Shown here piece by piece: positions 53,103 through 62,338 of a DNA stretch of 64,000 bases. The position numbers were made by a program, and so were the translations under genes. This DNA comes from RDXT01 sp033765305 (GTDB lineage Bacteria; Bacteroidota; Bacteroidia; J057). Under the pieces are notes generated by a model. That model saw only the letters and a program-made list of their open reading frames with translations. It was not told where the DNA came from and ran no database searches. The first letter of the stretch is position 1; each line of letters opens with the position of its first letter. The DNA lies in contig JANRID010000011.1 in assembly GCA_033765305.1 (NCBI GenBank), positions 1 to 64,000 on the forward strand, in the 5' to 3' direction.

Positions 53103-54683
53103 TTACGGGCGCCCGCTGACAAGTACTCTCTGCATGCCTGCCGCCCGTCCGTCTACAGACAGCTGCAGGAGGTACAGGCCTTCGGGGAGTGCGGCGGCAT
53201 TGAGCGTCTCCAGGTGATGGCCTACGGGGAAATGGCGCTGCGGATCGGCCCGCATCAGCTCGCGCCCCTGCAGGTCATACAGGCGCAGCGACACCTGCCC
53301 CGGCTCCGAGAGGCTGAAGCCGGCTTTCAGCACCGTGGAGGCCGGGTTGGGGTACACGGGATACAAGCGCGTTTCCGGACGTACAAGGCCTGCCGGATCG
53401 TCGTTGTTGGTGAGCATGACAAACTCATCCCCGGGCCAGTATTCCACGAAGGTGATCGGCAGGTAGTACATCTCGTCCTGCGTGCGCTCGCCCCACGAAA
53501 CCCACTGCGGCGGGCTGTTGGGGTTCAGGGGATTGTTGACCGTGTTGTCGTAGGCGGCGGTGGCGTGGATCACGGAGCCGGCCGGGATTTTGATCAGCCG
53601 GTCGAACTGGTAGGTGCCTTGCCAGTTGAAATCCCATTGCGGGATGCGGATCAGCGGAATGGTATCACCTGCTGGCGGCACTGCGTAGACCTCCCACGAC
53701 TGGCCGAGCAGGTGCATATGCGGAGAGATGGCGACCAGGCTCACATCGGCCGGTACGGTGATCTGGCCGTGAAAGCTGCGCACCTGGCCCGGCGGAATGA
53801 GGAACGGGCCGTTCGTGAGCACGCCCGGCAGGGGCAGCATGATGTAGTTCTGGATATAGCGCTGCACCGGCGCATCGGCGAAGAACAGGTTGATGGAGGA
53901 GGAATCTGCCTCGTTCACAGCGGTGGGGGCATAATGCATCTGGACCAGCAGATCGGCGCCAGCATAGAGCTGCTGTCCCATGCCGTCGAGGAAGCGGCGG
54001 GAAATCTGGCCGGGCACATAGCCCTGATACTGGTTGCGGCTGGCATTTTCCACCCCGAATCCGCCGAACGACTCGTAGCCGTATACAGGATCGGCGTCGT
54101 CGAGCGCCTGGGCCTGCCCGGTGGTGTCCCAGGCGATAAGGGCATGGTGCACGATGCGCTTGTTGCCGGGGCGGAATTCTACAGCTGCCAGATCGTGGTC
54201 CTGCGTGGTGCCTGTGGGCAGCACGAAGACGCGGTATTCATCTGCATTGTTGCCCGGATGGGTGTAGGATTGGGCAAATGAAACGACCAGATCGGGCGTG
54301 CCGAGCTGAGAGCCTGTGGCAAACTCCGGAAGGGGCGCTTCCAGCGCGGGATTGCCCTGGGGCGAGCCTGCCTGCACCCAGTCGCGGATCAGGCTGATCT
54401 CCTGTTCGGCAAGGGTATTTTCTCCGACGAAATGGGAGTACGAGGGATCGGGCTGCCATGGAGGCATGTAGCGGATCTGGGTCACATACGCAATCATCGG
54501 CCCCCAGGCTGATACTTCAGCGTAGCTGGTGAAAGGCATAGGTCCTACCTCGCCGGGGCGGTGGCAGGAGGTGCAGTGCTGGTAGATGATCGGCGAAATG
54601 TGTTCGCTGAAATTGGGCTGGGCGGCAGCGGGCAGGATGCCCAACAGCAGCAGCAGGCTGGTCGGCAGGTAGCGGAGGTGCAT
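53103..54683 (-). CDS. Secreted heme/copper monooxygenase-like protein with type IX sorting domain
   Basis: 526 aa from ATG 54683. A signal peptide (LPTSLLLLLGILPAAA) precedes a cytochrome-like part with HCTSCHR near residue 36. Residues about 150-410 resemble the two-domain ascorbate-dependent copper monooxygenases: IVHHALIAW (HH), VQMHYAPTA and SPHMHLLGQ (histidine ligands) and a methionine in TQDEMYYL. From about residue 440 an immunoglobulin-like C-terminal domain begins VYPNPASTVLKAGFSL, the usual type A signal for type IX secretion. It may be exported and oxidise an unknown substrate at the cell surface. Confidence 0.8.
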   Translation of the reverse strand: MHLRYLPTSLLLLLGILPAAAQPNFSEHISPIIYQHCTSCHRPGEVGPMPFTSYAEVSAWGPMIAYVTQIRYMPPWQPDPSYSHFVGENTLAEQEISLIRDWVQAGSPQGNPALEAPLPEFATGSQLGTPDLVVSFAQSYTHPGNNADEYRVFVLPTGTTQDHDLAAVEFRPGNKRIVHHALIAWDTTGQAQALDDADPVYGYESFGGFGVENASRNQYQGYVPGQISRRFLDGMGQQLYAGADLLVQMHYAPTAVNEADSSSINLFFADAPVQRYIQNYIMLPLPGVLTNGPFLIPPGQVRSFHGQITVPADVSLVAISPHMHLLGQSWEVYAVPPAGDTIPLIRIPQWDFNWQGTYQFDRLIKIPAGSVIHATAAYDNTVNNPLNPNSPPQWVSWGERTQDEMYYLPITFVEYWPGDEFVMLTNNDDPAGLVRPETRLYPVYPNPASTVLKAGFSLSEPGQVSLRLYDLQGRELMRADPQRHFPVGHHLETLNAAALPEGLYLLQLSVDGRAAGMQRVLVSGRP

Positions 54684-55106
54684 AGGGTCTGGAATAATAG
54701 GGGTACACAAAGGCTTAGTAACGCGAAAAGAATAACTTCCCGGTTTTGCGCAGATATCTTGTGCGCAGACAAGGAAGAAAAACCGAGCTTGGCGAGCCAA
54801 GTGAGGCTTTTTCTGACGCCGTATGCGTGCAAGAGATCAAGCCAAAAGCGGATTTTATTCTTTGATCGTTACTTAGACTAAGGTACACCCGGAAGGCTTA
54901 ATCTGCCTCTATATTTCAACGAACACCGGCTACACACCGGCAAACAGCCCGCAGACCCTGCCCAGTGCCGGCGAAGCATCCCAAGCGCCTGGATTCCGCC
55001 AGGCCTTGCCTTTCCGGCTTGCCGATGAAATACGTGCTGCTTGTAAGAAAATCCGCCCCAGCGCAGACTTATCTGCATACCATTTCCCCATACACCCTTG
55101 GTACCC
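54684..55106. other. 423-base divergent gap with a gene-like mini-element
   Basis: Between the T9SS oxygenase and DUF5686 genes. Bases about 54755-54890 contain an element whose rightward frame (54761-54865) encodes a peptide ending SEAFSDAV, then VQEIKPKADFIL. The remainder (54890-55106) is plain sequence with no clear promoter. Confidence 0.55.
54761..54865 (+). repeat. Candidate dispersed element encoding an EPSEAFSDAV-type peptide
   Basis: The 35-codon frame starts GTG 54761 and stops TGA 54865; its peptide includes GEPSEAFSDAVCVQEIKP, a string that I recall from many short hypothetical entries in Bacteroidota genomes. Only one copy is present here, so its repeat nature is inferred from that memory, not seen. 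Confidence 0.35.
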
Positions 55107-57500
55107 ATGCATCTCCGGATCCTGTCTCTGTGCCTGCTCTGCGGGCTGGGCCTCTCCGCGCAGCCGGTCCTGCGCGGGCGTGTTGTGGACGAACTCACGC
55201 AGGCGCCCCTGCCCTTCGCTACCGTGCTCTACGATACCCTCGGACACCGGGGCGTAACCACCGACCTCGACGGGCGTTTTACCCTCCAGGCCCCTGGGAT
55301 CAGCAGCCTTACTGTCCGCTACATCGGCTACCGCTCCCGCACCGTGCCGCTCCGGCCCGGCCAGCAGGAGATCCGCATCGGGCTTACGGAAGATGCCGTG
55401 CAGATGCAGGAGGTGCTCATCGCCGAGGCGCAGGACCCGGCAGCCCACCTCATCCGCCAGGTGATCCGCAGCAAGGCGCGCAACAACCCTGCCCGCCTCG
55501 ATGCCTACAGCTGCCGCACCTACAACAAGCTGGTGTACGAATGGCTGCTGCCGCCTGCCGATACCGCTGCGCTCGACAGCTCCGCGCAGCGCCTGTACCG
55601 CCTTGCCGCTTCGACGGCCCTGCTCATCCTGGAGTCGGTGACGCTGCGCCGCTTCGCGCAGCCCGCCCGCACGGAGGAAACCGTCGAGGCCAGCCGTATG
55701 TCGGGCTTCCGCGACCCGCTCTTTGCAGCGCTGGCCACCGATGTGCAGCCCTTCTCCTTCTACGAGGAAACGGTGCCCGTACTCAACCGCCGCTACCTCA
55801 ACCCCATCAGCGACAACAGCCCTGCGTATTACCGTTTCCGGATCGAAGACACCCTGTATCAGGATGCGGATACGGTGTACCTCGTCTCGTTTGCCCCCAA
55901 GCCCGGCAAGCGCTTCGACGCGCTCACGGGCGTGCTGTATATCAATACCTTCGGCTACGCCGTCCAGAATGTGCTGGCCGAGCCCGCCCGGCAGGGGCCG
56001 ATCGAGATCCGGATCGAGCAGCGCTACACCTGCGTGAACCGCGAGCAGTGGTTTCCGGAGCAGCTCAATTTCGAGCTGCGGGCGCCTTCCTATCCCGATC
56101 CGTCGATGGGCATGCGGGCCAGCGGCAAGAGCTATATCACGGAGGTGCAGATCCGTCCGCCGCTCAAGGCGCGGACGCTGGCCGTGGAGACGGTGCGCAT
56201 GCTGCCCGATGCGGCGGGCAAGCCCGCGCCCTACTGGACGCAGCACCGCGCCGACTCGCTGACGGCGCGCGAACTGCGCACCTACGCCTTCATGGACAGC
56301 CTGGGCGCTGAGTTTCAGCTCGACCGCAAGGTGCGCATTGTGGAATCGCTGGGGTCGGGCCTGCTCAACCTCGGGCCGGTGTCGCTGGATTTCAACCGCC
56401 TCTACACCTGGAATGCCTACGAAGGCCACCGCTTCGGGCTGGGGCTGCGCAGCACGGACCGGCTGCCGGTGTCGCTGGGGGCCTATGCGGCCTACGGCCT
56501 GCGCGACGGCGCCTGGAAATACGGCGCCGACCTCCAGTGGCGTCTGCATCCTGCCGGCGACTGGCGCCTGCAGCTCAGCGCCGTCCGCGATCTGGCCGAG
56601 CCCGGCGCCTCCGCCCTGGATATCGCCGGGGGCCTCAGCAGCCTGCGCGCCTACGCCATCGGGCGGATGGATTCGGTGGCTGCCCTGCGCGGCAGCCTGT
56701 CTTTCCGGATGCTGAACTACCTCACCGGCGAGATCAGCCTCCAGCGCGCCACGCTCGATCCCGCCTACGCGTACCGCTACGAAGCGCTGCCGGCCCTGGC
56801 CGATCCGGACCGGATGCCCTTCACGGAGGCGGGTATCCGCCTGCGCTACGCATGGCGGGAGGAGCTGATGCAGGTGCTGGGGCGCCGGGTGTCCAATGGT
56901 TCGCGCTTTCCGGTCCTGACGCTCGTGTACACGCGGGGGCTGGACGGGCTGCTGGGCGGTCAGTTCGCCTTCGACCGGCTGGAGGTGCAGGCGGAGCAGA
57001 CGCTGCGCCACCGGCTGCTGGGGGCTACGGCCGTGCAGGCGCGCGCTGGCGCTGTGCAGGGCGAGGCGCCGGCAAGCCGCCTCTTCAACGGCAACGGCGT
57101 CTTCTTCCGCAACAATCCGGGTCTGATATTCAACGCCTTCCAGACCATGCGCCCCTATGAGTTCCTCTCCGACCGCTACGTGAGCTTCTTCCTGCGGCAG
57201 GATCTGGGCCCGCCGCTCTGGCGCAGCGCCTGGAGCCAGCCCCGGCTGCGGCTGCTGCACGGCATGGCCTGGGGCAGCCTGGCATCGCCCGGGACGCATG
57301 CCGAGCTGGAGTTCCGCACGATGGAACAGGGCTTTTTCGAGAGCGGGCTGCAGGTGCAGGACCTCATCCGGACGGAATACGTCAACATCGGGTACCTGGG
57401 GCTGGGCATCGCGGGGTTCTGGCGCTACGGGCCCTATGCGGGCGCCACGTGGCGCGAAAACGGGGTGCTGCGGCTGGCACTCAGCTTCTCGTACGACTGA
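55107..57500 (+). CDS. DUF5686 outer-membrane protein with carboxypeptidase-like regulatory domain
   Basis: 797 aa from ATG 55107, starting a signal peptide (LRILSLCLLCGLGLSAQ). Residues about 22-105 are the CarboxypepD_reg-like domain (GRVVDELTQAPLPFATV, TDLDGRFTL, VRYIGYR). The rest is DUF5686, with AAHLIRQVIRSKARNNP near 118 and alternating beta strands and aromatic ends (FSYD at the C-terminus) suggesting an outer-membrane barrel. Function is unknown; these proteins accompany TonB-dependent and surface systems. A GC-rich hairpin at 57513-57530 separates it from the next, convergent, gene. Confidence 0.85.
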   Translation: MHLRILSLCLLCGLGLSAQPVLRGRVVDELTQAPLPFATVLYDTLGHRGVTTDLDGRFTLQAPGISSLTVRYIGYRSRTVPLRPGQQEIRIGLTEDAVQMQEVLIAEAQDPAAHLIRQVIRSKARNNPARLDAYSCRTYNKLVYEWLLPPADTAALDSSAQRLYRLAASTALLILESVTLRRFAQPARTEETVEASRMSGFRDPLFAALATDVQPFSFYEETVPVLNRRYLNPISDNSPAYYRFRIEDTLYQDADTVYLVSFAPKPGKRFDALTGVLYINTFGYAVQNVLAEPARQGPIEIRIEQRYTCVNREQWFPEQLNFELRAPSYPDPSMGMRASGKSYITEVQIRPPLKARTLAVETVRMLPDAAGKPAPYWTQHRADSLTARELRTYAFMDSLGAEFQLDRKVRIVESLGSGLLNLGPVSLDFNRLYTWNAYEGHRFGLGLRSTDRLPVSLGAYAAYGLRDGAWKYGADLQWRLHPAGDWRLQLSAVRDLAEPGASALDIAGGLSSLRAYAIGRMDSVAALRGSLSFRMLNYLTGEISLQRATLDPAYAYRYEALPALADPDRMPFTEAGIRLRYAWREELMQVLGRRVSNGSRFPVLTLVYTRGLDGLLGGQFAFDRLEVQAEQTLRHRLLGATAVQARAGAVQGEAPASRLFNGNGVFFRNNPGLIFNAFQTMRPYEFLSDRYVSFFLRQDLGPPLWRSAWSQPRLRLLHGMAWGSLASPGTHAELEFRTMEQGFFESGLQVQDLIRTEYVNIGYLGLGIAGFWRYGPYAGATWRENGVLRLALSFSYD

Positions 57501-57512
57501 TCGGGCATGCAA

Positions 57513-57530
57513 ACGCCCCCGTGCGGGGGC
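57513..57530. terminator. Hairpin between DUF5686 and the 488-aa gene
   Basis: CGCCCCCG (57513-57520) pairs with CGGGGGCG (57523-57530), a compact GC-rich stem between convergent stop codons. No T tract. Confidence 0.5.
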
Positions 57531-57566
57531 GCTGAAGAGACGAATACAGACTTGGCGTTCCGGCTG

Positions 57567-59033
57567 TCAGTCCTTCATCGAAAAGGAAGAGGCCTCTTCG
57601 CGGAGGAACAGTTTTTCGAGATCCAGCCGTTCGAGCAGGGCATAGCGGCCCTTGTTCAGCTCGCGGTACTTGTCGATGTTGATGCGCAGGTTTTTGGCGC
57701 GGGTGCGCGGCTTGCCGCCGAGGGCGATGCTCAGAATCTTGAGCAGCACACGCGCATGCTCGTAGTTTTTGAGCAGGGTGGGCTTGCGGAGCTGGCGCTG
57801 CAGGCTGAGGATCAGCTGATTGGCCAGGTCGAAGTCTTCCATCAGCACATAGGAGGCCGCGAGGAAGAACTTGACTTCCAGATCCATGTGGGTAGATCTG
57901 CGCAGGTTCACATCCGTGCGCAGGTTGTAGAGGATGCGGGAGGCCTTTTTGTACTGGCGGTCGGCGAAGTAGGCGTGGGCCAGGAAGAGCTGATAGTTGA
58001 CATAAAAGGAAATCCGGTACCGGTCCACTTCGAGCTTGCCCAGATACTGGTCGATCTCGCGCACGAGGTGCGGGATGGTATTGCTCTGCACGTGGTACTG
58101 CAGCTTCCGGAAGAGGAACATCGAGGTGTTCACGTTGGCATGGTACCGGATGAGCAGGTCGTCCACCTTTTCATCGAGGATGCCGAAGAACATGTTGGCC
58201 TTGTCCCGGAAGTTGTTGTTGTCGTAATAGATGTAGCGGAGGTAGTTGAACAGGATCTGGATGTTCGTGTAGAACTTGTCTTCCTTGTATTCGGAGATGA
58301 AGTTGAAGGCCTTCTCGAACATGGTCTCCGTCTCCTCCAGCTCGCAGCGGATGGTGTCCGGAATATCGATGAAGAGCTTGGCGAAGATGTGGATGATGGC
58401 TTTGAAAATATAAAGCCGGTGCGAGTCGTGGTTGATGTTGGTCAGGTTGTCGATTTTCTCCATCTGGCGGATCATCTCCTGATAATCGCGCTCTTTGCGG
58501 GAGAGATAAAAATTGTCGTACGCGCGGAAGAACTGCACCACGATGTCCACCCCCTTGTCCATGGCGATGGCATAGGCCACCTGCTGGTTGTAGCGGGATT
58601 TGTAGTACTGGTGGTTTTCGTCGAAGGCGTTGAGGTTCTGGAGCTCGCGGTAGACGATCATGAGACCGTAGGGAAAATCGAGGCGGATGAGCTCCTTTTC
58701 GAGGCGGCTGAGGGCCGCGACGGAAATATCGCGGGTATTGGAAAAAATCAGGTCGTTGACCGCCAGCACGCGGCGGATGACGTCCAGCTCGGGATCGCCG
58801 ACTTTGCGGAGGATGTAGGTCTCGATGCGCTGGTTGAGGCGCGATTTGAGGACGTAGAACGCGGAGGCGGTCACGTCGTGCTTCTCCAGAAATTCCTTTT
58901 CAGGGCTTTCCGGGTTCTTACGGATGGTTTCGAGGAAGGATGCGCTTTTGTCCGCTTTATTATCCAGAAACTGCTTGTGCAATTCGCTGAACTCTTCCTT
59001 CGTGAGCTGGCTGACGATTTTATAAAGATTCAT
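57567..59033 (-). CDS. Large helical, TPR-like protein of unknown function
   Basis: 488 aa, no signal peptide or membrane helix. Nearly the whole length is predicted-looking amphipathic helix with repeated pairs such as YKSRYNQQVAYAIAMDK and ISFYVNYQLFLAHAYFADR, like tetratricopeptide-type solenoids, but no canonical motif spacing is clear. The N-terminus, MNLYKIVSQLTKEEFSELHKQF, recalls a short N-terminal domain seen in Bacteroidota proteins of this kind. It may be a scaffold or regulator of protein contacts. It is not in an operon and sits between a hairpin and a 911-base AT-rich gap. Confidence 0.65.
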   Translation of the reverse strand: MNLYKIVSQLTKEEFSELHKQFLDNKADKSASFLETIRKNPESPEKEFLEKHDVTASAFYVLKSRLNQRIETYILRKVGDPELDVIRRVLAVNDLIFSNTRDISVAALSRLEKELIRLDFPYGLMIVYRELQNLNAFDENHQYYKSRYNQQVAYAIAMDKGVDIVVQFFRAYDNFYLSRKERDYQEMIRQMEKIDNLTNINHDSHRLYIFKAIIHIFAKLFIDIPDTIRCELEETETMFEKAFNFISEYKEDKFYTNIQILFNYLRYIYYDNNNFRDKANMFFGILDEKVDDLLIRYHANVNTSMFLFRKLQYHVQSNTIPHLVREIDQYLGKLEVDRYRISFYVNYQLFLAHAYFADRQYKKASRILYNLRTDVNLRRSTHMDLEVKFFLAASYVLMEDFDLANQLILSLQRQLRKPTLLKNYEHARVLLKILSIALGGKPRTRAKNLRINIDKYRELNKGRYALLERLDLEKLFLREEASSFSMKD

Positions 59034-59944
59034 AATAGCCGGATTGAAGATTCTGATTGAAGCGACATGCAGAACCGGTATCCGAAATTACAGAGAGCTT
59101 GGTACCACATTCACCTGAATATCAGACAGTTGTTTTGTATAAATTCAACGTCTGAAATATTAGTGAATCAAAAATGCATAAATTCTTCCTCAAAGTCAAC
59201 CGTCCAGGATACGTTTTTCCGGCACCGCCCCGTTTCCGCCCCGCATTTCCGCCTGTTTTTCCTCCGTTTCGCCTTCGGATGCGGATGCTGGATCTCCGTA
59301 CTGAACCCATGCAAATTACACCTGCTTTCATGCCGGAACCAGACAGAATGTAAGGATGATATTACATTGGGCGGTGCCTGAGGCCGGGACCTGCCTGCGG
59401 GGCATCCCGGACAGGCATCCTGGCAGGCCAGGGGGTGCCGGTACCCGGCCGGAGGCCGCTCCGGCACAGAAAACTGCATCCGGGCCGGTGCCTGCTGCTG
59501 TCCGCAGCCGGAAGCCAGGCCCCCAGGGGCCGTATATCCAGGCTGGTATGCAGGCCCGAATACACCTCCGATCAGACTTTTCAGAAAATTTCAGCCATGT
59601 GTTTTGGGTAAATTTACTGAAAATTTTTTTCAATAATATGGTCACAATTAATTTATAGTCAATAGTTTACAATAAAATTTATCATGAAAATTAATTTTAT
59701 CGTATCAAATTAAAAAAAACCGATCAGATTTTGCTGATACGATCAAATCACGCAGATTGCCTGCCGAATCTTACGTTCGCGGTGCCGCAGTGCCGGAGCC
59801 CTGGCTGCCCAGCGGTCTGCACGCCGGATGAAAACCATTTACCGCTTCGGCGGTTTCTGAACATACCGGATGTTTGCCGAACTTTAAGCGCCTGCGGACC
59901 GGTCAGGCTTCGACAGACCGGCAGCTTTGTAAAGCCTTGATCAC
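59034..59944. other. 911-base non-coding, partly AT-rich gap before ispG
   Basis: No frame here looks protein-like. Bases 59040-59200 and 59570-59760 are AT-rich against the local background; the middle is GC-rich. An inverted repeat, ATCGTATCA (59699-59707) with TGATACGAT (59735-59743), frames an A-rich loop. It could hold a promoter, an operator or an undetected small RNA for ispG or the opposite gene; I cannot decide. Confidence 0.55.
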
Positions 59945-61954
59945 ATGTCGCATCAGCCTTCGTTTTGTCTTGACCATCTCAACTACCGCCGGATCCTGAG
60001 CCAGGAGGTCCATATCGGCGATGTGCCCATCGGGGGCCATAACCCGATCCGCATCCAGTCCATGACCACGACGGACACGATGGATACACGCGGCACCGTG
60101 GAGCAGACCCTCCGCATGGTGGATGCCGGCTGCGAGTATGTGCGGATCACGGCTCCGAGCAAGAACGATGCCCAGAACCTGGCCGAGATCAAGGCCGAAC
60201 TGCGCCGCAGGGGCTGCAAGGTGCCCCTGATTGCCGATATTCACTTTACCCCCAATGCAGCCGAAGTGGCGGCCCGGATCGTGGAAAAGGTCCGCGTGAA
60301 TCCGGGCAACTACGTGGACAAGAAGCGCTTCGAGACCATCGAGTACACCGACGCCGAATACGAGGGCGAGATTCAGCGGATTCATGACCGCTTCTCGCCC
60401 CTGGTGAAGATCTGCAGGGAGTACGGAACGGCCATGCGCATCGGCACCAACCACGGCTCCCTCTCCGACCGCATCATGAGCCGCTACGGCGATACGCCCC
60501 TCGGCATGGTGGAGTCGGCGCTGGAGTTTGTGCGCATCTGCGAAGACCACCAGTACTTCAACCTCGTCATTTCGATGAAGGCCTCCAATCCGCAGGTGAT
60601 GGTGCAGGCCTACCGCATGCTGATGGACGAGATGATCCGCCGCGGGCGGGTGTATCCGCTGCACCTGGGCGTAACGGAGGCCGGCGAAGGCGAAGACGGC
60701 CGCATCAAGTCGGCCCTGGGCATCGCCACGCTGCTCCTGGACGGCATCGGCGATACGGTGCGCGTCTCCCTGACCGAAGATCCCGAATTCGAGGCGCCGG
60801 TGGCGCAGTTTCTCGTGGATCACGTGGTGAAGCAGGCCAACGAGCTGCGCCGCCAGAACCAGCGCGCGGATCTGGTGCAGCACCTCAGCCTGCCTATCAA
60901 CCCCTATGCCTTCGAGCGGCGCGACAGCCGCCCCACCCTCAACCTGGGCAAGACCCAGGTGCCCCGCGTGATCGCCGACCTGCGCCACGACTCGGAGCGT
61001 CCGGAGTCGCTCGCTGCCATCGGCTTCACCTATTCCCACGAGCTGGACAAGTACCACTTTTCGGATATGGCCGCCGACTTCGTCTTCCTGGGCGATCATC
61101 TGCCAGCCTACGAGCTGCCCGGCGGCCTCAAGCGCATCTACTCCCATGCCGTCTGGAAGCTGCTGCCCGACCGGCATGTGAACTTTCCCTACTTTCCGGA
61201 TGTGGCCTCCTTCCTCCAGACGCCCGAGCGCAGCATCGGGGTCAACTTTGTGGAGCTGCGCCTCGACACCCTGCCCGAAGCGCTGGCGCAGCCCGATGCC
61301 TTCCGCAATGTGACCTTCGTCCTGGTCTCTGATGAGCCCATCCCCTCGTACGACTGGCGGGTGATGGTGTACCGCCTCATGGAGGCCGGCATGCGCCAGC
61401 CGGTGGTGCTGCGCATGCAGACCCCCGAGCAGTATCTCTATTACAACGACGATCACCTGCCGGAGCGTTTCCGAATGCAGGAAGAGGCCAAGGTACAGCT
61501 CTCGCTTGCCTCCAATGGCAGCACCCTGCTGGTGGACGGCCTGGTGGACGGCATCTGGGTAGATCAGGCCGATTCATGCAAGGTCCGGACTGCCTTCGGC
61601 ATGCTGCAGCTCGCGCGCCTGCGCATCACCAAGACCGAGTATATTTCCTGCCCCTCCTGCGGGCGCACGCTCTTCGACCTGCAGGAAACCACGGCCCGCA
61701 TCCGCAAGCGCACCGAACACCTCAAGGGCGTGAAAATCGGCATCATGGGCTGCATCGTGAACGGACCCGGCGAAATGGCCGATGCCGACTACGGCTATGT
61801 GGGCGTAGGGCCGGATAAAATTGCCCTGTACCGGGGAAAAGAAGTGGTAGTGAAATCTGTACGCACTGCCGAGGCGGTGGATCAGCTCATCGGCCTCATC
61901 AAAGCCGACGGCAACTGGGTCGAGCCCGAAACCATCGGCGTCGCAGCGGAATAA
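59945..61954 (+). CDS. ispG: 4-hydroxy-3-methylbut-2-enyl diphosphate synthase (IspG), long form
   Basis: 669 aa. The TIM-barrel half starts RRILSQEVHIGDVPIGG, with IRIQSMTTTDTMDT near residue 34 and an inserted domain between about 280 and 540 that is absent from the ~360-aa E. coli enzyme but usual in Bacteroidota, Chlamydiae and plants. The [4Fe-4S] cysteines are CPSCGR near 568 and GCIVNGPGE near 602, followed by ADADYGYVGVG. It makes HMBPP in the non-mevalonate isoprenoid pathway. Its last 12 bases are the start of a 196-base tandem duplication. Confidence 0.97.
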   Translation: MSHQPSFCLDHLNYRRILSQEVHIGDVPIGGHNPIRIQSMTTTDTMDTRGTVEQTLRMVDAGCEYVRITAPSKNDAQNLAEIKAELRRRGCKVPLIADIHFTPNAAEVAARIVEKVRVNPGNYVDKKRFETIEYTDAEYEGEIQRIHDRFSPLVKICREYGTAMRIGTNHGSLSDRIMSRYGDTPLGMVESALEFVRICEDHQYFNLVISMKASNPQVMVQAYRMLMDEMIRRGRVYPLHLGVTEAGEGEDGRIKSALGIATLLLDGIGDTVRVSLTEDPEFEAPVAQFLVDHVVKQANELRRQNQRADLVQHLSLPINPYAFERRDSRPTLNLGKTQVPRVIADLRHDSERPESLAAIGFTYSHELDKYHFSDMAADFVFLGDHLPAYELPGGLKRIYSHAVWKLLPDRHVNFPYFPDVASFLQTPERSIGVNFVELRLDTLPEALAQPDAFRNVTFVLVSDEPIPSYDWRVMVYRLMEAGMRQPVVLRMQTPEQYLYYNDDHLPERFRMQEEAKVQLSLASNGSTLLVDGLVDGIWVDQADSCKVRTAFGMLQLARLRITKTEYISCPSCGRTLFDLQETTARIRKRTEHLKGVKIGIMGCIVNGPGEMADADYGYVGVGPDKIALYRGKEVVVKSVRTAEAVDQLIGLIKADGNWVEPETIGVAAE

Positions 61955-62299
61955 GCAGCGGGCTGGCATTCACCCGGAGAACCGGAGGCACGGAGTGTCA
62001 CGGAGACCTGCATGCCTTGCAGCAGGCGTGTTTGTAATGTGTTGATAATCAATGCATCTGTTTGATTCCAGCGCAACATTCCAGTCTCACTACTCAATAC
62101 TCACTACGCACTACCAGTCTTCCTGCTTGATACCCCGTGCAGCGGAATAAGCAGCGGGCTGGCGTTCACACGGAGAATCGGAGGCACGGAGTGTCACGGA
62201 GACCTGCATGCCTTGCAGCAGGCGTGTTTGTATTGTATTGGTAATCAATGCATCTGATTGATTCCAGCGCAACATTCCAGTCTCACTACTCACTACTCA
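61955..62299. other. 345-base gap between ispG and hisA
   Basis: Entirely made of the two duplicated units described separately, including two 7-bp arrays (about 62079-62135 and 62283-62338, the second inside hisA). I see no gene; short frames in both strands are products of the repeats. Confidence 0.7.
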
Positions 62300-62338
62300 C
62301 TACTCACTACCAGTCTTCCTACTGGATACTTGATACTC
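62283..62338. repeat. 7-bp tandem array forming the 3' end of hisA
   Basis: Units TCACTAC x4, then CAGTCTT, CCTACTG, GATACTT, GATACTC in register. Its minus strand encodes the last 12 residues of HisA and its stop codon. Confidence 0.85.

Larger units (their letters stand above)
61943..62338. repeat. Tandem duplication of about 196 bases, ispG end to hisA end
   Basis: Copy 1 (61943-62138) starts with the last 12 bases of ispG; copy 2 (62139 to about 62338) repeats it with roughly 15 substitutions and small indels. Both contain a GGAGGCACGGAGTGTCACGG block, an ATCAATGCATCTG block and end in 7-bp arrays. Confidence 0.85.

Noticed and set aside
59073..59660. Short frames of about 100 codons in the AT-rich gap, tested as small genes.
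   Set aside because: Low-complexity composition in several overlapping frames of both strands, no start context and no family resemblance.
62111..62293. 60-residue minus-strand frames with near-identical copies (also 61882-62097).
   Set aside because: They are the two copies of the 196-base duplication translated; no independent support for coding.
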